Shown: positions 1-5,937 of the stretch, in pieces
Position numbering within the stretch: position 1 is the first letter of the stretch
Layout of the letters: the number at the start of each line of letters is the position of its first letter
Source: Gammaproteobacteria bacterium
GTDB lineage: Bacteria > Pseudomonadota > Gammaproteobacteria > Steroidobacterales > Steroidobacteraceae
NCBI GenBank assembly: GCA_009923475.1
Contig: RFTM01000094.1
Span: 1-6,739 of the forward strand
Length of the DNA: 6,739 nucleotides
Reading direction: 5' to 3'
Translations under genes and position numbers: made by a program
Notes under the pieces: generated by a model
What the model was told of the DNA's origin: nothing
Databases searched by the model: none
Seen by the model: the letters and a program-made list of their open reading frames with translations, nothing else

Positions 1-2240
1 GTGACCCAGCCGACGACCTTGCCGTCGAGCCAGATCGGTTCGTCGGCGATGGCGTCGCAGTCCATGGCATCGATCTCGAGCGTGATGAGCTTGCGCTCTC
101 CGCCGCCCGCCTGTTCGGCAAGCGCGGCCTCGCGGCCGACGAACTCCGGCTTCTTGAGGTCGACGAAGCGGTCGAGACCGGCCTCGAAGGGTCCGTAGAT
201 CGGGCGGTACTCGCGCGCCCAGCTGCCGAAGCTCTTCTCCATGCGCATCGCGTTCAGCGCGCGGCCGCCGAAGTGCCGCAGGCCGAGCGGCTTGCCGGCC
301 TCGACGAGGCGGTCGTAGAGCTCGCGCTGGTATTCGTTCTTGACCCAGATCTCGTAGCCGAGGTCGCCGGTGAACGACAGGCGGCCGACGAGCGCCGGCA
401 CGAGACCGACATCCATCGCGCCGAAGGACATGAACGGGAAGGCTTTCGTCGAGAGGTCCTCGTCGACCAGCGATTGCAGCAGCTCGCGGGAGGCGGGGCC
501 GGCCAAGGCGAAGCCGAGCCATTCCATGGCGCAGGCGCGCACCTGCACATCGAAGCCGCCCATGCGCGCCTCGAACCAGCGCCGGTAGAAGAGCTCCGCC
601 GCGTAGGTGCCGACCAGCAGGAAGCGCTGCGGCCCCATGCGGCACATCGTGAAGTCGCCGATCAGCTTGCCGCGCTCGTTGAGCATCGGCGTGAGGACCA
701 CGCGGCCGACGGCGGGGACCTTGTTGGCCATGATGCGGCCCAGCCAACGCTCGGCATCGGGCCCGGTGACCTCGAACTTGCCGTAGTTGGAGATCTCGAT
801 CATGCCGACCGCGTCGCGCACCGCGCGGCATTCGGCCGCGACATGCGCATGCGCGCTCGAGCGGCGGAAAGTGACCTCTTCCTGCGCCGGCGCGCCCTTG
901 GGGGCGAACCACAGCGCGTGCTCGAGGCCGCAGTAATCGCCCCACAGCGGGTTCTCGGCCTGCATGCGGTCGTAGACGGGGGTCGTCTTGAGCGGCCGCG
1001 CGGCCGGCAGCTCTTCGTTCGGGAAGCGGATGCGGAAGCGGCGGGAATAGTTCTCGCGCACCTTGGTGTTGGTGTAGCGGCGCGTCGCCCATTCGCCATA
1101 GCGCGCGACGTCCATGCCCCAGATGTCGGCGCCCGGGTCGCCGTCGACCATCCAGTGCGAGAGCGCGAGGCCGACGCCGCCGCCCTGGCTGAAGCCGGCC
1201 ATCACGCCGCAGGCGACCCAGAAGTTGCGCATGCCGGGGACGGGGCCGACGAGGGGATTGCCGTCCGGCGCGAAGGTGAAGGGGCCGTTGACGATCTTGC
1301 GGATGCCCACCTCGCCGAGCCGCGGGAAATGCTTGAAGCCCACCTCGAGGCTGGGCGCGATGCGCTCGAGGTCGTTCGGCAGCAGGTCCTGGCCGAAGTC
1401 CCAGGGCGTGGTGCGCGGCGACCAGGGCACGCCCGCGCGCTCGTAGGTGCCGAGCAGCACGCCGCCGCGCTCCTGGCGCATGTAGATCTCGCCCTCGAAG
1501 TCGATGACGTGCAGCAGCTCGGGTTGCCCCGCGAGCTCGGGCAGGTCGTCGGTGATGATGTACTGGTGCTCCATCGCGAGGATGGGCAGCTCGAGGCCGA
1601 CCATGCGGCCGACCTCGCGGGCCCACAGGCCGCCGGCGTTCACCACATGCTCGGCGTGCACGTTGCCTTGCTCGGTGATGACGTCCCAGCTGCCGTCGGC
1701 ACGCTGCTTGAGGTCGACCACGCGGTTCTGGCGGACGATCTCGGCGCCGCCGATCTGCGCCGCCTTCGCGTAGGCATGCGTGACGCCGTACGGGTCGACA
1801 TGGCCCTCGATGGGGTCGTAGATGGCGCCCACGAAGTGCTTCTCGTCGAGCAGCGGATGGCGCTTCTTGGTCTCGGCCATGTCGATGAGCTCGAGCTCCA
1901 TGCCGAGGTAGCGGCCGCGCGCGACGGTCATCTTGAGCCAGTCGAGCCGCTCGGGCGTGCCCGCGAGCATCAGGCCGCCGGTGATGTGCAGGCCGCAGGA
2001 CTGGCCGGAGATCTGCTCGAGCTCGCGGTAGAGGTTGATGGTGTACTGCTGCAGCTTGGCGACATTGGGGTCGCCGTTGACGGTGTGCATGCCGCCTGCG
2101 GCGTGCCAGGTCGAGCCGGAGGTGAGCTCCGAGCGCTCGATGAGCATGACGTCGCGCCAGCCGGCCTTGGTGAGGTGGTAGAGCACGCTCACGCCCACCA
2201 CGCCGCCGCCGATCACCACCACTCTTGCCGTGTTCTTCAT
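1..2240 (-). CDS. FAD-dependent oxidoreductase fused to GcvT-type folate domain (DMGDH/sarcosine dehydrogenase-like), 3' end cut by window edge
   Basis: I translated this frame by hand: 746 uninterrupted codons from the ATG at 2240 to the left edge, with no stop in the window. The family usually runs just over 800 residues, so roughly 60 C-terminal residues are missing. Residues 7-24 form a Rossmann dinucleotide fold with GGGVVG and a Glu at residue 35 that would hold the FAD ribose. The motif GSTWHAAG (residues 42-49) contains His46, the position that carries covalent FAD in dimethylglycine dehydrogenases. A DAO domain spans about 5-365 and ends in NPLVGPVPGM. A linker domain (about 370-425) follows, then a GcvT-like domain from about 440 with DFTM at 529-532, GYE at 628-630 and ALNAMRMEKSFGSWAREY from about 661. 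Known family members oxidise N-methyl groups in the cytoplasm and pass the one-carbon unit to tetrahydrofolate. The start follows GGAAG with a 9-nt spacer, 21 bp after the methyltransferase gene. The exact substrate is unknown; dimethylglycine, sarcosine or another N-methyl amino acid would fit. Confidence 0.94.
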   Translation of the reverse strand, partial: MKNTARVVVIGGGVVGVSVLYHLTKAGWRDVMLIERSELTSGSTWHAAGGMHTVNGDPNVAKLQQYTINLYRELEQISGQSCGLHITGGLMLAGTPERLDWLKMTVARGRYLGMELELIDMAETKKRHPLLDEKHFVGAIYDPIEGHVDPYGVTHAYAKAAQIGGAEIVRQNRVVDLKQRADGSWDVITEQGNVHAEHVVNAGGLWAREVGRMVGLELPILAMEHQYIITDDLPELAGQPELLHVIDFEGEIYMRQERGGVLLGTYERAGVPWSPRTTPWDFGQDLLPNDLERIAPSLEVGFKHFPRLGEVGIRKIVNGPFTFAPDGNPLVGPVPGMRNFWVACGVMAGFSQGGGVGLALSHWMVDGDPGADIWGMDVARYGEWATRRYTNTKVRENYSRRFRIRFPNEELPAARPLKTTPVYDRMQAENPLWGDYCGLEHALWFAPKGAPAQEEVTFRRSSAHAHVAAECRAVRDAVGMIEISNYGKFEVTGPDAERWLGRIMANKVPAVGRVVLTPMLNERGKLIGDFTMCRMGPQRFLLVGTYAAELFYRRWFEARMGGFDVQVRACAMEWLGFALAGPASRELLQSLVDEDLSTKAFPFMSFGAMDVGLVPALVGRLSFTGDLGYEIWVKNEYQRELYDRLVEAGKPLGLRHFGGRALNAMRMEKSFGSWAREYRPIYGPFEAGLDRFVDLKKPEFVGREAALAEQAGGGERKLITLEIDAMDCDAIADEPIWLDGKVVGWV

Positions 2241-2259
2241 GTGAGTCGTCTTCCGTCTG

Positions 2260-2271
2260 GGTCAGCTGACC
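2260..2271. repeat. Perfect 12-bp palindrome at the methyltransferase stop codon
   Basis: GGTCAGCTGACC is perfectly self-complementary. It overlaps the last codons and stop of the methyltransferase gene and lies about 20 bp before the FAD-oxidoreductase start. It has no loop and no following T-run, so it is not a recognisable terminator. It may be a chance palindrome. Confidence 0.4.
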
Positions 2272-3827
2272 GGGGGGGCGCCGCCCTCCGCCGTACGGCG
2301 GGCGACGAAATCGTTGAGCGCATCGACGACCGCGGGATCGCGCGGCGGCGGCTGGTAGGCGTCGACCACCTGGCGCCAGATCTCGCTCGCGCGCTCGGTG
2401 GCGGTCTTGGCGCCTGCGGCCTGCCAGTTGCCGAAGTTCTGCCAGTCGGAGACCAGCGGCGAGTAGAACGCGGTGCGGTAGCGGGCCATGGTGTGCGCGC
2501 AGCCGAAGAAATGTCCGCCCGCCCCGACCTCGGCGATGGCGTCGAGCGCGATGTCATCCGAGGTGCCGCCGACCGGCTGGAACACCTCGGCGAACATCTG
2601 CAGCATCTCGATGTCGAGGATGAACTTCTCGTAGGAGGTGGTGAGGCCGCCCTCGAGCCATCCGGCCGCGTGCAGGATGTAGTTGCAGCCGCCCATCAGC
2701 GCGCCCCAGAGGCTCATCTCGGACTCGTAGGCGGACTGCGCGTCGGCGCAGTTCGAGGCGGTGGCGTTCGAGGAGCGCCACGGCAGCCCGATGTGGCGCG
2801 CGAGCTGGCCCGCGCCGAACGCCGCCTTGACGTATTCCGGGGTGCCGAAGGCGGGCGAGCCGGACTTCATGTCGACGTTGGAGGTGAAGCTGCCGTAGAT
2901 GATCGGCGCGCCGGGGCGCACCATCTGCGCGAGCGCGAGGCCGGCGAGGGCCTCGGCGTGCGCGAGCGTGAGCGCGCCCGCGATGGTCACCGGCGCCATC
3001 GCGCCGGCGAGGGTGAAGGGCGTGATGATCAGCACCTGGCCCGCAGCGGCGTAGTCCATGATGCCGTTGGCCATCGGGATGTCGAGCTGCAGCGGCGAGT
3101 TGGTGTTGATGATGGTGGTGACGCAGGGCCGCGAACGGAACTCCTCTTCGGTGAGGCCGTAGGCGATGCGGATCATCTCGAAGTTGTCGACCGTCTGGCC
3201 GGGCCCGCGGGCGTAGACCTTCGGGATCTTGTCGGACATCAGCAGCATCGCGCGCGTCGTCTCGAGGTGCCGGAACTGCACCGGGATGTCCTGCGGCTCG
3301 ACGAGGCCGCCGAGGCCGTGCAGCACCTCGAAGGACTGTGAGATCTTGAGCAGGTTGCAGAAGTCCTCGAAGCTGCCGGCGCGCTTGCCGCGCACGCTGT
3401 CGATGATGTTGGGCGGGCCCGAGGTGGGCGCGAACATCACGTGCTTGCCCCACACCGGCATGTCGAACTCGGGCTTGGCGGCGCGCAGCACGATCTCGCG
3501 CGGCGCCATCGCGAGGCACTGCTCGACGAGGCCGCGGTCGAGGCGCACGGTGAAGGTCGACTCGTCGACCTGCCCGCCGCCGCGGCGGTAGGCCTCGCGC
3601 GCCTCCGGCAGCAGCACCCGCATGCCCTGGTCTTCGAGCAGCTTCAGGGCGCCGGCGTGGATGGCGGCGACCTGGTCATCGGAGAAGACCTTGAGCGGCT
3701 CGAAGGGGTTGACGAGATGCCGGTAGCGCGACTGGCGCGGCGGGACGTCCGCAGCGGGCGCGGCGCCGGAGCGGCGTCGCGGACGGCGGTCAGCGGCCGG
3801 GGCAGCGGAAGGTGTTGGGTCGGTCAT
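2262..3827 (-). CDS. Trimethylamine methyltransferase (MttB) superfamily protein, non-pyrrolysine type
   Basis: This gene encodes 521 residues, close to the usual length of the MttB family (about 480-520). Known members transfer a methyl group from trimethylamine or from quaternary amines (glycine betaine, proline betaine, carnitine) to a corrinoid protein. Family features are NTNSPLQLDIPMANGIMDYA (241-260), PIIYGSFTSNVDMKSGSPAFG (from 308), DAQSAYESEMSLWGALMGGCNYILHAAGWLEGG (362-394) and the C-terminal GHFFGCAHTMARYRTAFYSP (438-457). The frame has no TAG, so the pyrrolysine of archaeal MttB is absent and trimethylamine is an unlikely substrate. Residues 1-36 form an Ala/Pro/Arg-rich, probably disordered extension. 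The frame stays open far upstream through the neighbouring SDR gene, but family homology starts only near residue 38. The ATG at 3827 overlaps the SDR stop as ATGA, with GGGA 10 nt upstream, and is the preferred start. The FAD-GcvT gene follows 21 bp downstream. No corrinoid-binding partner is encoded in the window. The family call is firm and the substrate is unknown. Confidence 0.94.
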   Translation of the reverse strand: MTDPTPSAAPAADRRPRRRSGAAPAADVPPRQSRYRHLVNPFEPLKVFSDDQVAAIHAGALKLLEDQGMRVLLPEAREAYRRGGGQVDESTFTVRLDRGLVEQCLAMAPREIVLRAAKPEFDMPVWGKHVMFAPTSGPPNIIDSVRGKRAGSFEDFCNLLKISQSFEVLHGLGGLVEPQDIPVQFRHLETTRAMLLMSDKIPKVYARGPGQTVDNFEMIRIAYGLTEEEFRSRPCVTTIINTNSPLQLDIPMANGIMDYAAAGQVLIITPFTLAGAMAPVTIAGALTLAHAEALAGLALAQMVRPGAPIIYGSFTSNVDMKSGSPAFGTPEYVKAAFGAGQLARHIGLPWRSSNATASNCADAQSAYESEMSLWGALMGGCNYILHAAGWLEGGLTTSYEKFILDIEMLQMFAEVFQPVGGTSDDIALDAIAEVGAGGHFFGCAHTMARYRTAFYSPLVSDWQNFGNWQAAGAKTATERASEIWRQVVDAYQPPPRDPAVVDALNDFVARRTAEGGAPPVS

Positions 3828-4657
3828 GTGGTTGCGGTCCCGTCCTTCGGCGAAGGTCTGTCCTGGCCGGCGCCGCGCGTGCGACGGCGCAGCGAGTCCC
3901 AGCCGATGTCGGCGGTCCAGCCGCCGTCGACCGGCAGCGTCACGCCGTTGATGAAGGCGCTGCGCGTCGGGTCGGCGAGGAAGGCGATGGCCTCCGCCAC
4001 GTCCTCGGGACGCGCGAACCGCGCCATCGGCACCCGGTCGATGATGTCGGCGTCGGTGTAGGTGCCGGGCCCTTGGTCCGCGGCATCCATCTCCGTCTTG
4101 ATCCAGCCGGGGCAGACCGCGTTGACGCGCAGCCCGCGTCCGCCCCATTCGGCGGCGAGGGTGCGCGTGAGGCCGACGAGCCCGTGCTTGGAGGCGTTGT
4201 AGGCGCTGCGATGCGCGACGGCGCGCAACCCCGCCACCGACGCGACGTTGACGATGCTGCCGCTGCCGCGGGCGAGCATCTGCCGGCCGAACCCGCGGCA
4301 GAGCAGGAAGGGGCCGAGCAGGTTCACGTCCATCACGCGCCGCCACTGCGCGGCGGTGATGTCCTCGGCGGGGATGATCTGGCTGATGCCGGCGTTGTTG
4401 ACCAGGACATCTGCAGGGCCGAAGGCCGCGGCGGTCTCGTCGACGGCGCGCTGCACGAAAGACTCGTCGGCGACATCGCCCGTGATCGCGATCGCGGGGC
4501 GGCCGGCGGCGCGAAGCTCGGCCAGCAGCGCATCGGCCGGCTGCAGGTCGAGCAGGACGACGCGATGGCCCGTCGCCGACAGCAGCGTCGCCGTCGTCCG
4601 TCCCAAGCCTTGCGCCGCGCCGGTGATGACGGCGGTGCGCATCTCGTCCGTGGCCAT
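3824..4657 (-). CDS. Short-chain dehydrogenase/reductase (classical SDR)
   Basis: This 277-residue classical SDR is a cytoplasmic NAD(P)-dependent alcohol/ketone oxidoreductase. It has the cofactor motif TGAAQGLG at 12-19, Asp37 at the end of the second beta strand (which favours NAD(H) over NADP(H)), Asp61 in GDV, and NNAG at 87-90. The catalytic tetrad is Asn112, Ser140, Tyr153 and Lys157 (YNASK). The motif PEDVAEAIAFLAD at 217-229 and the end of the core, INGVTLPVDGG (236-246), are typical. The core ends near residue 250; the last 27 residues are an Arg/Gly/Pro-rich tail not normally present. The start at 4657 has AGGG 9 nt upstream; an ATG at codon 6 (4642) is possible but has a poorer ribosome-binding site. 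It is the first gene of the leftward unit, and its stop overlaps the start of the methyltransferase gene by 4 bp. It probably oxidises a hydroxyl on the pathway substrate or product, but SDR sequence alone does not identify the substrate. Confidence 0.95.
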   Translation of the reverse strand: MATDEMRTAVITGAAQGLGRTTATLLSATGHRVVLLDLQPADALLAELRAAGRPAIAITGDVADESFVQRAVDETAAAFGPADVLVNNAGISQIIPAEDITAAQWRRVMDVNLLGPFLLCRGFGRQMLARGSGSIVNVASVAGLRAVAHRSAYNASKHGLVGLTRTLAAEWGGRGLRVNAVCPGWIKTEMDAADQGPGTYTDADIIDRVPMARFARPEDVAEAIAFLADPTRSAFINGVTLPVDGGWTADIGWDSLRRRTRGAGQDRPSPKDGTATT

Positions 4658-4689
4658 CTGTCGCAGCCCTGGTCCCCGTGAAGACCACG

Positions 4690-4718
4690 ATTATGAACAG
4701 CGCACACGCATCCTCCAA
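4690..4718 (-). promoter_or_regulatory. Candidate sigma70-type promoter for the SDR-methyltransferase-FAD operon
   Basis: Read on the minus strand, TTGGAG (4718-4713) is followed by a 17-bp spacer and CATAAT (4695-4690). The -10 matches the consensus at 5 of 6 positions and the -35 at 3 of 6. Transcription would start near 4683, leaving a leader of about 26 nt before the SDR ATG at 4657. The -10 lies in one of the few AT-rich patches of the region. This is a pattern match only. Confidence 0.4.
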
Positions 4719-4744
4719 GCCCGGCGACGGTGGCGGGGCGGGGC

Positions 4745-4759
4745 GCAATCGGGCAATCG
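4745..4759. repeat. Short direct repeat GCAATCG x2
   Basis: GCAATCG occurs at 4745-4751 and again at 4753-4759, one base apart (8-bp period), between the two divergent promoters. It could be part of a regulator-binding site, but a 7-bp repeat in GC-rich DNA can also arise by chance. Confidence 0.35.
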
Positions 4760-4764
4760 CGGGT

Positions 4765-4779
4765 CGCATTCAAAGTGCG
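4765..4779. promoter_or_regulatory. Possible operator: imperfect inverted repeat CGCATT-CAA-AGTGCG
   Basis: Half-sites CGCATT (4765-4770) and AGTGCG (4774-4779) pair at 5 of 6 positions around a 3-bp centre. It lies upstream of the rightward gene, where a repressor or activator of the divergent units could bind. No regulator gene lies in the window to support a family assignment, so this is tentative. Confidence 0.25.
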
Positions 4780-4815
4780 TGCGGAGTGCTTCGTCGGCTA
4801 GCATCGCCGCAGTCC

Positions 4816-4820
4816 AGGAA
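4816..4820 (+). promoter_or_regulatory. Ribosome-binding site of the enolase-superfamily gene
   Basis: AGGAA sits 9 nt upstream of the ATG at 4830. The reading frame is open far upstream (to about 4248), so this site and the start of family homology at MKIAKLETF are what fix the start at 4830. Confidence 0.75.
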
Positions 4821-4829
4821 GCGCCGCCC

Positions 4830-5933
4830 ATGAAGATCGCCAAGCTCGAGACCTTCACCGACGAGTTCGTCTGCTTCGTCAAGGTCACGACCGACACGGG
4901 CGCGACCGGCTGGGGCCAGACCTCCACCTACAACGCCGACATCACCGCGACGGTGTTCCATCGCCAGGTGGTCCCTTGGGTGCTGGGGCGCGACGCCACC
5001 GACATCCAGGCGCTCATCGACCGCGTCGAGGAGAAGGAGCACAAGTATCCGGGCAGCTACCGCTGCCGGGCGCTCGCCGGCCTCGACACCGCGCTCTGGG
5101 ACCTGCACGGGCGCGTCGCCGGCAAGCCGGTGGTCGAACTGCTCGGCGGCAAGCCGGGGCGGCTGCGGGCTTACGCCTCGTCCATGAAGCGCGACATCAC
5201 GCCGCGCGACGAGGCGCGGCGCCTCGTCGACCTGCGCGATGCCCACGGGTTCACGGCCTTCAAGTGGCGCGTCGCCGCCGAATGCGGACGGGACGTGGAC
5301 GAGTGGCCGGGCCGCACCGAGGAGATCGTGCCCACCGTCTCGCGCGCCCTCGGCGACGGCATCGACAAGCTCGTCGACGCCAACAGCGGCTATTCACCCG
5401 CGCGGGCCATCGAGGTCGGCCGCCTGCTCGAGCAGGAGGGCATCGGCCACTACGAGGAGCCTTGCCCTTACTGGCATCTCGAGCAGACCAAGCTCGTGAC
5501 CGACGCGCTGTCGCTCGATGTCACCGGCGGCGAGCAGGACTGGGACCTCGCGACCTGGCAGCGCATGATGGACCTGCGCGCGGTCGACATCGTGCAGCCC
5601 GACGTGATGTACATGGGCGGCCTCACGCGCACGCTCACGGTCGCGCGCATGGCGGAGCGGGCGGGGCTGCCCGTCACGCCGCACAGCGCGAACCTGTCGC
5701 TGGTCACGATGTGCACCATGCACCTGTTGGGCGCCATCCCCAATGCCGGCAAGTACCTGGAGCTCTCGATCGAGGGCGCCGATTACTATCCTTGGCAGCA
5801 GGGCCTCTTCCTCGGCGACCCGTACCGCGTCGTCGACGGCCACGTGACGATCCCCGCCGAGCCCGGCTGGGGCGTCGAGATCGACCCGCAGTGGCTCGCA
5901 CGTGCGGCCTACCGCAGCGCAACCCTGGAGTGA
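4830..5933 (+). CDS. Mandelate racemase/muconate lactonizing enzyme family protein (enolase superfamily, MR subgroup)
   Basis: This gene encodes 367 residues, a normal length for the family. The enzymes are cytoplasmic and Mg2+-dependent; they abstract the proton next to a carboxylate and catalyse racemisation, or dehydration of acid sugars. An N-terminal capping domain covers about residues 1-115, with ALAGLDTALWDLHGRVAGKP at 81-100. The TIM barrel follows. Probable metal ligands are Asp183 (VDANSGY), a Glu of EEP (209-211) and Glu235 (GGEQ). His285 (TPHSA) and Asp258 (QPDVM) form the His-Asp dyad of the mandelate racemase subgroup, and Glu311 (KYLEL) may match its electrophilic Glu. On the second strand, Lys145-Trp-Arg147 replaces the usual Lys-x-Lys, so only the His seems available as base. 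This favours a dehydratase or one-face epimerase over a two-base racemase (inference). The start at 4830 has AGGAA 9 nt upstream. The gene leads the rightward unit and is followed 4 bp later by a beta-hydroxyacid dehydrogenase. The substrate is not identifiable. Confidence 0.94.
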   Translation: MKIAKLETFTDEFVCFVKVTTDTGATGWGQTSTYNADITATVFHRQVVPWVLGRDATDIQALIDRVEEKEHKYPGSYRCRALAGLDTALWDLHGRVAGKPVVELLGGKPGRLRAYASSMKRDITPRDEARRLVDLRDAHGFTAFKWRVAAECGRDVDEWPGRTEEIVPTVSRALGDGIDKLVDANSGYSPARAIEVGRLLEQEGIGHYEEPCPYWHLEQTKLVTDALSLDVTGGEQDWDLATWQRMMDLRAVDIVQPDVMYMGGLTRTLTVARMAERAGLPVTPHSANLSLVTMCTMHLLGAIPNAGKYLELSIEGADYYPWQQGLFLGDPYRVVDGHVTIPAEPGWGVEIDPQWLARAAYRSATLE

Positions 5934-5937
5934 CGAC

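Larger units (their letters stand above)
4658..4829. promoter_or_regulatory. Divergent intergenic control region between the two operons
   Basis: This 172-bp stretch separates the SDR start (leftward) from the enolase-superfamily start (rightward) and is the only sizeable non-coding stretch in the window. It must hold promoters for both units. It contains a fairly good leftward promoter candidate, a short direct repeat and an imperfect inverted repeat (listed separately). I found no convincing rightward -35/-10 pair: TAGCAT at 4799-4804 could be a -10, but no matching -35 lies at the usual distance. I saw no RNA gene or terminator hairpin here. Confidence 0.75.

Noticed and set aside
2241..2261. 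Possible terminator or promoter between the methyltransferase and FAD-oxidoreductase genes
   Set aside because: The gap is only 21 bp, contains a ribosome-binding site, and has no stem-loop with a T-run and no promoter-like pair. Cotranscription is the simpler reading.
273..3341. A 1022-codon open frame on the plus strand
   Set aside because: It runs antisense to two well-supported genes (FAD-GcvT and MttB). Its translation is rich in Ala, Arg, Val, Asp and His with no recognisable domain, as expected from the opposite strand of GC-rich codons.
3828..4769. N-terminal extension of the methyltransferase frame through the SDR region
   Set aside because: The frame is open, but this part translates to Arg/Ala-rich low-complexity sequence in a shifted frame of a clear SDR gene. 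The ATG at 3827 is supported by the ATGA overlap and by where family homology begins.
4248..4829. N-terminal extension of the enolase-superfamily protein
   Set aside because: This stretch is antisense to the SDR gene and crosses the intergenic region. Family homology starts at 4830, where an AGGAA ribosome-binding site is well placed.
4830..5933. Hydroxyproline betaine epimerase (HpbD) as the identity of the enolase-superfamily gene
   Set aside because: The betaine-like context made this tempting. HpbD uses a two-lysine racemase mechanism as I recall it, while this protein has the His285-Asp258 dyad and Lys-x-Arg of the mandelate racemase subgroup.
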